A stretch of DNA of 64,000 nucleotides, from assembly GCF_051811025.1 (NCBI RefSeq), contig NZ_JBPWQE010000001.1, forward strand, positions 2,914,001 through 2,978,000. The letters are read 5' to 3'. Source of the stretch: Tardiphaga sp051811025. GTDB lineage: Bacteria; Pseudomonadota; Alphaproteobacteria; Rhizobiales; Xanthobacteraceae. Each line of letters starts with the position of its first letter. Within the stretch, counting starts at the first letter, position 1. Positions 17,013-25,173 of this stretch are shown here, piece after piece. Made by a program: the position numbers and the translations under genes. Under the pieces are notes generated by a model that saw only the letters and a list, made by a program, of their open reading frames with translations, was not told the origin of the DNA and ran no database searches.

Positions 17013-17561
17013 ATGAGCAAGAATGGATCGGGAAAAACGGTTCGAAAGCCCGCCAGGGCGAAAGCGACAAAGGTCAATGTCAGGACTGTCGCCGCGAAAG
17101 TGCCTGCTTCCAAAGGCGGGCAGTTGCTCGATCTCGATCGTTACGTGCCAGCCTTCATCACCTTCATTGCGAACAAGCTCTCGCGCAACGCGACCGTGCT
17201 CTATCAGAAGCGCTTTGGCGTGAATGTCACCGAGTGGCGCATCATGTCGCTGCTGGCGATCGAGCCCGGCATTCCCGCCTCGCGCATCTGCCACGTTATC
17301 GGCTTCGACAAGGGACCGGTCAGCCGCACGCTTGCCATGCTGGAAGAACGCGGGCTGGTCGCCATCAACGCCGACCCTGACGACGCGCGCACCCATTCGA
17401 TTACGCTGACCACCAAAGGGCGCACTACCCATGACGCCGTCATTGTGACCGCACTGGAACGCGAACGAAAGCTGCTGTCCTGCCTGGATGAGAGCGAACG
17501 CGAAGTGCTGGTCGACTTGCTGCGACGCATTCACGGCAATCTCGGCGCGGTCACCGGCTAG
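17013..17561 (+). CDS. MarR family transcriptional regulator
   Basis: 183 residues from ATG 17013; an earlier in-frame start would give a tail unlike the family. A basic N-terminal extension precedes the winged helix: FITFIANKLSRNATVLY, VNVTEWRIMSLLAIEPG, ICHVIGFDKGPVSRTLAMLEERGLV (recognition helix) and the wing DPDDARTHSITLT. MarR proteins are mostly ligand-relieved repressors, often of aromatic degradation. The gene is divergent from the P450 operon across 113 bases, so autoregulation and control of that operon by an aromatic acid are likely (inference). Confidence 0.9.
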   Translation: MSKNGSGKTVRKPARAKATKVNVRTVAAKVPASKGGQLLDLDRYVPAFITFIANKLSRNATVLYQKRFGVNVTEWRIMSLLAIEPGIPASRICHVIGFDKGPVSRTLAMLEERGLVAINADPDDARTHSITLTTKGRTTHDAVIVTALERERKLLSCLDESEREVLVDLLRRIHGNLGAVTG

Positions 17562-17692
17562 GCCACCACGGGTTGCTCGCGCGTCATCAATCGCTGTCCC
17601 GCACGAGCGGTCCATCATCGTTTCTCTCCCTGTGGGACGCGGCAGTTGACTGCTCTCGTATGCGCCCTCTTTGGAAAAGCTCTCACGAATTA

Positions 17693-17706
17693 GTTGCCTA
17701 GGCAAC
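17693..17706. promoter_or_regulatory. Perfect 14-bp palindrome, candidate MarR operator
   Basis: GTTGCCTAGGCAAC is perfectly two-fold symmetric and of the size and half-site type (TTGCC/GGCAA) seen for MarR operators. It sits 130 bases after marR. On the minus strand it is followed by a GGGAGAG ribosome-like site and an ATG (at about 17614), as if it once controlled a leftward gene; the downstream reading frame runs antisense through marR and is not convincing. No equal copy was found in the P450-marR gap. Confidence 0.5.
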
Positions 17707-17812
17707 AGAAATATCGGGACGGTTTGTCACGAGGAAATAAGGATTTTCTGCCACCCTCAGCTAACCTGCGCCGCAGCAGGTTCAATCGTTGAGCCAAGGG
17801 ATACAGATAACG

Positions 17813-18433
17813 ATGCCGCTCAGGCCAAATTCCGCTGACGCCCTGCTGTTCGATCTCGGCCGCGTCGTACTCGATATCGACTTCACTCGTGTGTTGAAGG
17901 TCTGGTCGGACTATGCGCAGTGTTCACCGGACGACATCGTGAGCCGGTTTGCGCGCGGCGACGTCTATATGCGGCACGAGCGCGGCGAGATTTCCGACGA
18001 CGCGTTCTTCGCGCATCTGCGTGACACGCTTGATATCGACCTGACGCCCGGTCAATTTCTCGAAGGCTGGAATGCGATCTTCGTCGGCGAGATGCCGGGC
18101 ATCGCCAAACTCATGGCGCATGCATCGAAGCGCTGGCCGCTCTACGCATTCTCAAACACCAATGTAGCGCATGTCACGCATTTCTCGGAACGGCATGCCG
18201 ATCTGCTCAACCACTTCCGGACGGTGTTTCTGTCGTCCTCCATCGGCTTGCGCAAGCCCGATGTCGAGGCCTACCGGCATGTGATTGCAGAAATCGGCAT
18301 GCCTGCTGAACGGATCGTATTCTTCGACGATCTCGCCGAAAACATCGAGGCCGCTCGCGCCTGCGGATTGCAGACCGTGCACGTGACCTCGCCGACATCC
18401 GTCGCCGAGGCACTCAAGGCACTGGGGCTTTAA
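17813..18433 (+). CDS. HAD-superfamily hydrolase
   Basis: 206 residues with haloacid dehalogenase motifs: the first has LLFDLGRVVLDID, where the usual DxD nucleophile pair reads D-L-G as in the subgroup of phosphatase-like YihX/epoxide-hydrolase N-domain proteins; motif II is YAFSNTN, motif III lysine is in GLRKPDVEAY and motif IV is IVFFDDLAENIEAA. Likely a small-molecule phosphatase; substrate unknown. I start at ATG 17813 with AAGGGA upstream; TTG 17789 is possible. Its 3' end overlaps the convergent cbtA by four bases. Confidence 0.85.
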   Translation: MPLRPNSADALLFDLGRVVLDIDFTRVLKVWSDYAQCSPDDIVSRFARGDVYMRHERGEISDDAFFAHLRDTLDIDLTPGQFLEGWNAIFVGEMPGIAKLMAHASKRWPLYAFSNTNVAHVTHFSERHADLLNHFRTVFLSSSIGLRKPDVEAYRHVIAEIGMPAERIVFFDDLAENIEAARACGLQTVHVTSPTSVAEALKALGL

Positions 18434-19152
18434 GCCCGCGAGATGCGCTGGAAGGCGATGCTGGTGAGCACGCCGAGGAGTGCCCAGAACAGCAGGCTGG
18501 TCAGGACCGCCGCAACCACGAAACTGTGTGACAGCGCTTCGGGAACATCGGTATGGCCAGCCGGCGCCTGCGGGGCTCCAATCAGGTGCGGCAGGATGAT
18601 CAGGCCAAGGCCGAGAATGGCAGCCCATGACGCCTTGCGGAACACCAGCAGGCCGAGCCCGGCCGCTGTGGCGCAGGCAGTGCCGATCCACCAGGTCTGG
18701 CGCAGTGTGAGATCGGCGACAGGCATTCCAGGCAGCTCCGGCGGCAGGCCGAGGCCGGGCGCCGCCGTGAAGACGACGAAACCGCCGAGACCCCAGAACA
18801 GCCCTTCCCGCCAGCTCACGGCCCGGCCACGCAGCGCGAAGATGCCGGCCAGCAGCAACGCGAAGCCGATGGCAGTCAGGATATTGGCGCCGGTGGTGAA
18901 GGCATTGCGCTGCAAGCCCTCGGCAGGCTCCCACTCAGCCTCATGGCTATGGGCGGCGGCGCCATGGTCGTGCGCATGCGCGGGCTGTGCGGCAACCGTC
19001 GGCGCAGGTGCCGGGGCCTCGGCCTTGCGCTCAAAGACTTCGCTTTTCTGGATCAGGGGAATGGTCCCGACCATCTGGGCGCCCGTGATGGCAGCGCCAG
19101 TGATCGCGCCAGCCAGTACTGCCGAGAAAACGATCGACCTGAAGACGGACAT
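18430..19152 (-). CDS. cbtA: Cobalt transporter subunit CbtA
   Basis: 240 residues, predicted inner-membrane protein with about five segments. The N-terminal FRSIVFSAVLAGAITG segment, the His-rich loop HAHDHGAAAHSHEAEWEP after the first helix and the C-terminal HSFVVAAVLTSLLFWALLG are typical of CbtA, the large subunit of the CbtAB cobalt uptake system predicted from its association with cobalamin genes. Three bases after the cbtB stop, so coupled translation. Convergent with the HAD gene. Confidence 0.9.
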   Translation of the reverse strand: MSVFRSIVFSAVLAGAITGAAITGAQMVGTIPLIQKSEVFERKAEAPAPAPTVAAQPAHAHDHGAAAHSHEAEWEPAEGLQRNAFTTGANILTAIGFALLLAGIFALRGRAVSWREGLFWGLGGFVVFTAAPGLGLPPELPGMPVADLTLRQTWWIGTACATAAGLGLLVFRKASWAAILGLGLIILPHLIGAPQAPAGHTDVPEALSHSFVVAAVLTSLLFWALLGVLTSIAFQRISRA

Positions 19153-19155
19153 GTC

Positions 19156-19338
19156 TCAGTGGCAGGGGAATGCGTTGGCGTGGCGCGTGTCGTGGGCCGC
19201 ATTATGGACGGCGCTGATATGCGAGAAACCGACCACCCCGACGATAAACAGACCGAGCGCCATGGCCAGAACGGCCTGCACGACGACATTGACGTCGGTG
19301 GTAACGGCGGAGATCTGGGCGGTCTGGGTCTGTTGCAT
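19156..19338 (-). CDS. cbtB: Cobalt transporter subunit CbtB
   Basis: 60 residues with one membrane helix (VQAVLAMALGLFIVGVVGFS) and the CbtB C-terminus rich in metal-binding His: HISAVHNAAHDTRHANAFPC. The start ATG 19338 has GAGGATT upstream; an upstream in-frame codon would add nine residues before the ribosome site. With CbtA it forms a cobalt uptake system. CbtAB genes are often under a cobalamin riboswitch; the 57 bases to the next gene are too short to hold one. Confidence 0.9.
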   Translation of the reverse strand: MQQTQTAQISAVTTDVNVVVQAVLAMALGLFIVGVVGFSHISAVHNAAHDTRHANAFPCH

Positions 19339-19395
19339 CGGAATCCTCACGAAATAGAGGGGCAATTTAGCCGAGTTGCACGGGCGGCGCGACCG

Positions 19396-19686
19396 CTAAT
19401 TTTGCATCGCGCGGGCGAGATCGCGGCTGGTCAGATGGAAATTTGCATCAGCGGCCATCGACGCGCGCACGATTTTGGCACCGGCGGCCGCCTGGAACAC
19501 CGCTCTGCGATCGTTGAAATACGCTGCGCATTCCTCCGGCGACGGATAGCGCCGGAGCAGCGTCCGGAATGCGTGACGATGCACCATGCACAGCCCGCGA
19601 TGACCGGATGGCCGGAACGCCAGCGCATCGACATCGGCGCGCCAGGCAGGCGCTTCATCGTCGGTTGCGGTGTGGTTGTCGGTCAT
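19396..19686 (-). CDS. Hypothetical protein upstream of cbtBA
   Basis: 96 residues, soluble, no signal peptide. One Cys and several His (GHRGLCMVHRHAF) in the middle could bind a metal, followed by RYPSPEECAAYFNDRRAVFQAAA and a helical end. I do not recognise the family. It lies 57 bases upstream of cbtB in the same direction, and may share its transcript. Ribosome site before ATG 19686 is weak. Confidence 0.6.
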   Translation of the reverse strand: MTDNHTATDDEAPAWRADVDALAFRPSGHRGLCMVHRHAFRTLLRRYPSPEECAAYFNDRRAVFQAAAGAKIVRASMAADANFHLTSRDLARAMQN

Positions 19687-19796
19687 GATCGCCGATGTCT
19701 ATCGCGTTTCCCCGGCACCGCCAAAGCGCCGGTGGTTTTGCGTCGGCTCCCGCTCTCCGCTATGACGGGCACCCACACTGCCGGAGACCCCTGCCA

Positions 19797-21005
19797 ATGG
19801 CCCTGATGCCGGTTACCGATGCCATGGCCGCGATTCTCGCGGGCGCCGATGCGCTGCCCGAGGAGATGGTGCCGCTGGAGGACGCGTTCCACCGTGTGCT
19901 CGCCCGCGACATCGCTTCGCTGCGCACGCAGCCACCGGAGCCCATGTCGGCCATGGACGGCTATGCGGTACGCGCCGCCGATGCGACCTTGGGCGCGAAG
20001 CTGCGTGTGATCGGCGAGATCGCCGCAGGCAAGCCATTCGATCGTGCACTGCAGGCCGGCGAAGCCCTGCGGATCTTCACCGGCGGCGTGCTGCCTCCTG
20101 GCGCCGACGCCGTCGTGATCCAGGAAGACACCACGCGCGATGGCGATATCGTCGGGATCAACGAGGCCGCGATCTCCGGCAAGCATATCCGCCCAGCCGG
20201 GGTCGATTTCAATGAAGGCGATGTGCTGCTGCGCGCCGGCACCCGCCTCACCGACCGTGATCTCGCTCTTGCCGCCGGCATGAACCATGCGGCATTGCCG
20301 GTATGGCGACGGCCCCTCGTCGCGATGCTTGCCACCGGCGACGAACTTGTGATGCCCGGTGCTGTCCCCGGCCCCGGCCAGATCGTACTCTCCAATGGCT
20401 TCGCGCTGCGTGCGCTGGCCCGTGCCGAAGGCGCCGAGGTGGTCGATCTCGGTATCGCCACCGATACGCTCGAGGCGACGACGTCGGCCATTCAACGCGC
20501 GATCGATCTAAAGGCCGATGTGCTGATCACTACCGGCGGTGCGTCGGTCGGCGACCACGACCTCGTACAACAGTCACTGATCAATGCCGGCGTCGAGATG
20601 GCGTTCTGGCGGATCGCGATGCGGCCCGGCAAACCGATGATGCACGGACACCGCCAGGCCATGCGGGTCATCGGCCTGCCCGGCAATCCCGTGTCGTCCT
20701 ATGTTTGCGGCTTCCTGTTCATGGTGCCCCTGCTGCGTGCGCTGTCCGGCCGAAACGACGTCGCTCACGGGATCGAACCCGCGGTGCTCGGCCGTGATCT
20801 CGCCGCCAACGACCAGCGCGAGGATTATCTGCGCACGCGCCTCGAGACCCGAGCCGACGGCACTGTGGTGGCGACACCGGTCATGAAACAGGACTCGTCA
20901 CTGCTGGGGAATTTGGCTGTCGCCGAGGGGCTCTTGATCCGCAAGCCATTCGCACCGGCCGCGGCTGCCGGAGATTCATGCGCCATCATTCGACTGCCAA
21001 CCTAG
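19797..21005 (+). CDS. moeA: Molybdopterin molybdenumtransferase
   Basis: Inserts molybdate into adenylated molybdopterin, the last common step of Moco synthesis. 402 residues from ATG 19797 (GGAG 11 bases upstream); the frame is open further upstream, overlapping the divergent gene, without a better start. Motifs: SAMDGYAVRAAD, FTGGVLPPGADAVV, ATGDELV, TTGGASVGDHD (the molybdopterin-binding MPT domain) and GLPGNPVSSYV. Separated from moaC by the accessory block; followed by the decarboxylase. Confidence 0.97.
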   Translation: MALMPVTDAMAAILAGADALPEEMVPLEDAFHRVLARDIASLRTQPPEPMSAMDGYAVRAADATLGAKLRVIGEIAAGKPFDRALQAGEALRIFTGGVLPPGADAVVIQEDTTRDGDIVGINEAAISGKHIRPAGVDFNEGDVLLRAGTRLTDRDLALAAGMNHAALPVWRRPLVAMLATGDELVMPGAVPGPGQIVLSNGFALRALARAEGAEVVDLGIATDTLEATTSAIQRAIDLKADVLITTGGASVGDHDLVQQSLINAGVEMAFWRIAMRPGKPMMHGHRQAMRVIGLPGNPVSSYVCGFLFMVPLLRALSGRNDVAHGIEPAVLGRDLAANDQREDYLRTRLETRADGTVVATPVMKQDSSLLGNLAVAEGLLIRKPFAPAAAAGDSCAIIRLPT

Positions 21006-21165
21006 CCGGCGCGCTACCCTCATAGAACGACGCCGCGTTCGGAACTCTCACCTTGCGGCATGCTCCCAAACCTTTTTCCTGACTGAGATACCTCAACACG
21101 GTTTCAGTCACTGAATTGTCACGTAACGCAGCGAGAGATCGCAGCGAAACAAGATCGGTGGACAA

Positions 21166-23523
21166 ATGGACTATTTCAAACGCTTCAATTTCCTGTTTGC
21201 GATGCCAACATTCGACGCCGACGATCTCGAGGGCATTCGGCTCAATCAGATCGTCGATGAGATCGAGCGTTCCGGCTTCGAGGTCGTCAAGGCACGCAAG
21301 CTCGAAGATGCCACGATCGCAGTCCAGACCGACGCGGCGATCGGCTGTATGGTGGTCGACTGGGGCAAGAAGGGCCTCGAAGGCAAGACCGCGGCGCTGA
21401 TCAACCTGATGCGCAAACGCGGCCTGGACTTCCCCATCATCCTGCTGATCCGCCGCAAGCGGTTTGAGGATGTCCCGGTCGAGGTGCTCGATTTCATCGA
21501 CGGCTATGTATTCCTCTCAGAAGAAACACCGCCGTTCATCGCCAAGAATCTCATTAGCCGGTTGAAGCAATATGCCGAGACGCTGAAGACGCCCTTCTTC
21601 GGCGCGCTGGTCGACTATGCCGAGGAAGGCAACCAGCTCTGGACCTGCCCCGGGCACAATGGCGGCGTGTTCTACAGCCGCAGCCCGATCGGCCGCGTGT
21701 TCATGGAACATCTCGGCGAAGCGGTGTTCCGCGACGACCTCGACAATTCGGTGCTCGATCTCGGCGATCTGCTGACCCATGAGGGCCCTGCGCTACAGGC
21801 GCAGAAGGAAGCTGCGCAGATTTTTGGCGCGGAAAAAACCTATTTCGTGCTCAACGGTACATCGACCTCCAACAAGGTCGCCCTGTCGGCACTGGTCACC
21901 GACGGCGATCTGGTGCTGTTCGACCGCAACAACCACAAGGCTGCCTTGCATGGCGCATTGATGATTTCGGGCGGTGTGCCGATCTATGTGCCAACGACGC
22001 GCAATCCCTGGGGCCTGATCGGGCCGATGAACTGGGATGCGCTCGGCGAGGACGCGCTGCGCGAGCGCATCCGCACCAATCCGCTGGTCACCGACAAGGA
22101 TGCCTGGAAGCGCCCGCGCCCGTTCCGCGTCGCCGTCATCGAACAGTGCACCTATGACGGCACCATCTACAGCGCCGAGATGATCATCAAGCGCATCGGC
22201 CATCTCTGCGATTACATTCTGTTCGACGAAGCCTGGGCCGGCTTCATGAAATTCCACCCGCTCTATGCCGGCCGGTTCGCCATGGGGCTCAAGGAGCTCG
22301 GCCCGGATTCGCCGGGTATTATCGCGACGCAGTCGACCCACAAGCAGCTCGCGAGCTTCTCGCAGGCATCGCAGATCCACATGAAGGATCGGCATATCCG
22401 CGGCCAGAAGCGCCGCGTCGAGCATCGCCGCTTCAACGAAAGCTTCATGCAGCACGCCTCGACCTCGCCATTCTATCCGCTGTTCGCATCATTGGATGTC
22501 GGCGCGCAGATGATGAAGGGCCGCTCCGGCGAAGTGTTGTGGGACGACACGATCCGGCTCGGCATCGAGCTGCGCAAGAAGATGCGCGCCGTCCGCCGCG
22601 AATTCGAGGAAAAGGAAACCCGCACTGAGCGCCGCTGGTTCTTTGAACCCTTCGTGCCCGAGCGCGTCGCAATTCCAGACGCATCCAGCGAAGGCGCTGT
22701 TCACAATGTGCCGTGGGAAAGCGTCGGTACGGATCAGCTCGCCACTAATCCATCCTATTGGCAGCTTGCGCCTGACGCAGCCTGGCATGGCTTCCCCGGC
22801 ATGGAAGCCGGTTTCACCATGACCGATCCCAACAAGCTGACGGTGCTGACCCCCGGCTTCGATCGCACCACCGGCGCCTATGCCGACCACGGCATCCCCG
22901 CGCCAGTGGTCGCGCAGTTCCTGCGCGAAAATCGCATCGTGCCGGAGAAGAACGACCTCAACTCGCTGCTCTTTCTGCTCACGCCGGGCGTGGAAGCCAG
23001 CAAGGCGGGCACGCTGATATCGGGCCTTGTCGCCTTCAAGAAGTTTCACGACGACAACGCGCTGCTGGAAGACGTCATCCCGGAATTCGCCCGGCGCAGG
23101 CCGGCGCGTTATGCGGGCATACGCCTGCGGGATCTGTGCGGCGACATGCACCGGTTCTTCCGCGAGGCTAATGTGAGCGACCTCCAGACCAGGCAATTCT
23201 CCGCCGACCATCTGCCGGAGATCGCCATGTCGCCCCATGATGCCGCGCGCTGCCTGGTGCGCAACGACGTCGACTACCTCCCCATCGACGAGATCTTCGG
23301 GCGTGTTGCTACGACGCCGTTCGTGGTCTACCCGCCGGGGATCGCCACGATCGTACCGGGAGAACGGCTCACCGAACGGTCCAAGCCGATGATCGATTAT
23401 CTCAGGATGTTCGAGACCTGCTTCAACACGTTCCCGGGCTTCGACGTCGAGATCCAGGGCATCTACCGCAAGGTCGACGCCAATGGCCGGATCCGGCTTT
23501 ACACTTACGTCGTCTCCGAATAG
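21166..23523 (+). CDS. Orn/Lys/Arg decarboxylase (basic amino-acid decarboxylase)
   Basis: 785-residue PLP enzyme of the prokaryotic fold-type-I decarboxylase family (AdiA/CadA/SpeF class). An N-terminal receiver-like wing domain (residues 1-130, CheY-like) is followed by the core: CPGHNGGVFYSRSPIG, TYFVLNGTSTSNKVA (PLP phosphate), DEAWAGFMKFHP (PLP pyridine Asp) and ATQSTHKQLASFSQ with the Schiff-base lysine K393; then the C-terminal domain. Product would be agmatine, cadaverine or putrescine; the substrate cannot be told from the sequence alone. Preceded by a 160-base gap after moeA and followed 21 bases later by a GNAT gene. Confidence 0.92.
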   Translation: MDYFKRFNFLFAMPTFDADDLEGIRLNQIVDEIERSGFEVVKARKLEDATIAVQTDAAIGCMVVDWGKKGLEGKTAALINLMRKRGLDFPIILLIRRKRFEDVPVEVLDFIDGYVFLSEETPPFIAKNLISRLKQYAETLKTPFFGALVDYAEEGNQLWTCPGHNGGVFYSRSPIGRVFMEHLGEAVFRDDLDNSVLDLGDLLTHEGPALQAQKEAAQIFGAEKTYFVLNGTSTSNKVALSALVTDGDLVLFDRNNHKAALHGALMISGGVPIYVPTTRNPWGLIGPMNWDALGEDALRERIRTNPLVTDKDAWKRPRPFRVAVIEQCTYDGTIYSAEMIIKRIGHLCDYILFDEAWAGFMKFHPLYAGRFAMGLKELGPDSPGIIATQSTHKQLASFSQASQIHMKDRHIRGQKRRVEHRRFNESFMQHASTSPFYPLFASLDVGAQMMKGRSGEVLWDDTIRLGIELRKKMRAVRREFEEKETRTERRWFFEPFVPERVAIPDASSEGAVHNVPWESVGTDQLATNPSYWQLAPDAAWHGFPGMEAGFTMTDPNKLTVLTPGFDRTTGAYADHGIPAPVVAQFLRENRIVPEKNDLNSLLFLLTPGVEASKAGTLISGLVAFKKFHDDNALLEDVIPEFARRRPARYAGIRLRDLCGDMHRFFREANVSDLQTRQFSADHLPEIAMSPHDAARCLVRNDVDYLPIDEIFGRVATTPFVVYPPGIATIVPGERLTERSKPMIDYLRMFETCFNTFPGFDVEIQGIYRKVDANGRIRLYTYVVSE

Positions 23524-23544
23524 GGAGCGCGTAAGGAGCCTGAT

Positions 23545-24120
23545 TTGCAAACGGAACTCGAACAGCCGGTCGTCATACGACCCTCGCGCGACACCGACGT
23601 CGATGCCATGCTGGCGATCTATCGCCGGCACATCCGGCAAGGCGTCGAGGAAGGCGTCAGCGACGCCGACACGCCGCAGCCCGACGATCTCAGAGATCGG
23701 CGCAAGAATCTGCGCAGCAAGCGGTTTCCCCATCTCGTCGCCACCCGAGGTGGCGAGGTCGTCGGCTATGCCTATGTGGTGCTGTTCCGCAAGCGACCGG
23801 CCTATCGCTACACGGTCAAGCACTCGATCTATATCCACCACGGACATGTCGGCCGCGGCATCGGCCGCCTGTTGATGCGCGAATTGATCGACGTGTGCGC
23901 GGCGGCCGGCTTTCGGCAAATCATCGGCTATATCGATGCCGACAACACGGCCTCGCTCGGCTTGCATGAGAGCTTCGGCTTTGCCCGCGTCGGCTTGCTG
24001 CCCGGCGTCGCCTATCGCTCGGGCCGCTGGGCCGACACGATCATGGTTCAGCGCTCGCTGGCGACCGGCTCCACGACACCGCCGCCTTTGCCACTCTCCG
24101 GCCGGCCGCCTTCCGCGTAA
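23545..24120 (+). CDS. GNAT N-acetyltransferase
   Basis: 191 residues, phosphinothricin-acetyltransferase-like. IRPSRDTDVDAMLAIYRRHI opens the fold; VKHSIYIHHGHVGRGIGRLLM holds the acetyl-CoA pyrophosphate loop (R/G-x-x-G-x-G); IIGYIDADNTASLGLHESFGF and GYRSGRWAD-like VAYRSGRWADTI complete the family pattern. The start is TTG 23545, six bases after AAGGAG; no ATG fits. It follows the decarboxylase with a 21-base gap, so the two are probably cotranscribed; acetylation of the amine product is a guess. Confidence 0.85.
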   Translation: MQTELEQPVVIRPSRDTDVDAMLAIYRRHIRQGVEEGVSDADTPQPDDLRDRRKNLRSKRFPHLVATRGGEVVGYAYVVLFRKRPAYRYTVKHSIYIHHGHVGRGIGRLLMRELIDVCAAAGFRQIIGYIDADNTASLGLHESFGFARVGLLPGVAYRSGRWADTIMVQRSLATGSTTPPPLPLSGRPPSA

Positions 24121-24245
24121 CTGCAAGCGGTCTGCTCGCGCATTTCCGTCGTTTGACGCGCTCGCGGAAGGTCCGGAACGACTTCCTCAGTCATTGCCTT
24201 GCTCGGCTCCACATACGTCTTCTTGACGGGAAATTAAGCATTGCA

Positions 24246-24271
24246 GAACACATATGGAACATATAGTGTTC
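24246..24271. promoter_or_regulatory. LexA box(es) upstream of lexA
   Basis: The alphaproteobacterial SOS operator is the direct repeat GTTC-N7-GTTC. On the opposite strand it reads GAAC-ACATATG-GAAC here (24246-24260), and a further GTTC (24268-24271) makes an inverted GAAC-N7-GTTC with the second half. The site lies about 160 bases before the lexA start, indicating autoregulation. The rest of the 312-base gap 24121-24432 holds no gene I can support. Confidence 0.85.
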
Positions 24272-24432
24272 GTTCATGATTTGTTTCGAGATTCTGTGGC
24301 TTTGAGTAGTTTGAGAGTGCCCGAACTCGCGCAACCGATCTTCGAACGATCGTCTCTGGACTGAGGCTCACCGTTCGAAGGCCCTTTGAAACGCACGCGG
24401 CGGCCGACACCGTCAACTGAGGATGGCTTCAG

Positions 24433-25155
24433 ATGCTCACGCGCAAACAATACGAACTCCTGCGATTCATCGATCAACGACTGAAGGAAGCCGGCGTCCC
24501 GCCCTCCTTCGACGAGATGAAGGATGCGCTCGATCTGCGCTCGAAGTCCGGCATCCATCGCCTGATCACAGCGCTGGAAGAACGCGGCTTCATACGTCGT
24601 CTGCCCAACCGGGCCCGCGCCATCGAAGTCATCAAGCTGCCTGAGCTTGGCGCGCCGGTCACAGGCGGCACCGGGCGCCGCGGCTTCACGCCCAGCGTCA
24701 TCGAAGGCACGCTCGGCAGGGTACGCACGGCCGCCAGCATCGCCAGCAATAGCGGCGATGATGACAATGGCCGCACGGTTGCCATCCCGGTGATGGGCCG
24801 GATCGCGGCCGGTACGCCGATCGAGGCACTGCAGACCCGCAGCCACACCATCAGCATGCCCGCAGACATGCTCGGCTCCGGCGAACATTACGCGCTCGAA
24901 GTGCGCGGCGATTCCATGCAGGACGCCGGCATTCTCGACGGCGATACGGTGCTGATCCAGCGCAACGAAAGCGCCGACACCGGCGACATCGTGGTGGCCC
25001 TGATCGACGACGAGGAAGCCACGCTGAAGCGCTTCCGCCGCCGCGGCGCTTCGATCGCGCTGGAGCCAGCCAATGACGCTTACGAAGTCCGCATCCTGCC
25101 GCCCAACCGGGTGCGCATTCAAGGCAAGCTGATTGGCCTGTATCGCCGCTATTAA
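24433..25155 (+). CDS. lexA: LexA repressor
   Basis: SOS master repressor that cuts itself when bound to RecA filament. 240 residues, with the long linker usual in alphaproteobacteria. Winged HTH at the N-terminus (MLTRKQYELLRFIDQRL, SKSGIHRLITALEERGFI); the self-cleavage bond is A126-G127 (GRIAAGTP); catalytic Ser S161 (RGDSMQDAGI) and Lys K199 (EEATLKRF). GAGGAT precedes ATG 24433. Its operator lies upstream, and at least one other LexA-type double site occurs at 55.9 kb. Confidence 0.97.
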   Translation: MLTRKQYELLRFIDQRLKEAGVPPSFDEMKDALDLRSKSGIHRLITALEERGFIRRLPNRARAIEVIKLPELGAPVTGGTGRRGFTPSVIEGTLGRVRTAASIASNSGDDDNGRTVAIPVMGRIAAGTPIEALQTRSHTISMPADMLGSGEHYALEVRGDSMQDAGILDGDTVLIQRNESADTGDIVVALIDDEEATLKRFRRRGASIALEPANDAYEVRILPPNRVRIQGKLIGLYRRY

Positions 25156-25173
25156 GGCAGTCGCCTCGGCGGA

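Noticed and set aside
16986..17705. 239-codon leftward frame starting near the 14-bp palindrome
   Set aside because: Runs antisense through the whole marR gene; only its leader looks promoter-like, so it was kept as a possible relic, not a gene.
19339..19796. Cobalamin riboswitch before cbtB
   Set aside because: No B12-box-like sequence seen and no room between genes.
22489..24126. 545-codon open frame antisense to the decarboxylase and GNAT genes
   Set aside because: Both sense genes carry full catalytic motifs; the antisense product has no recognisable domain.
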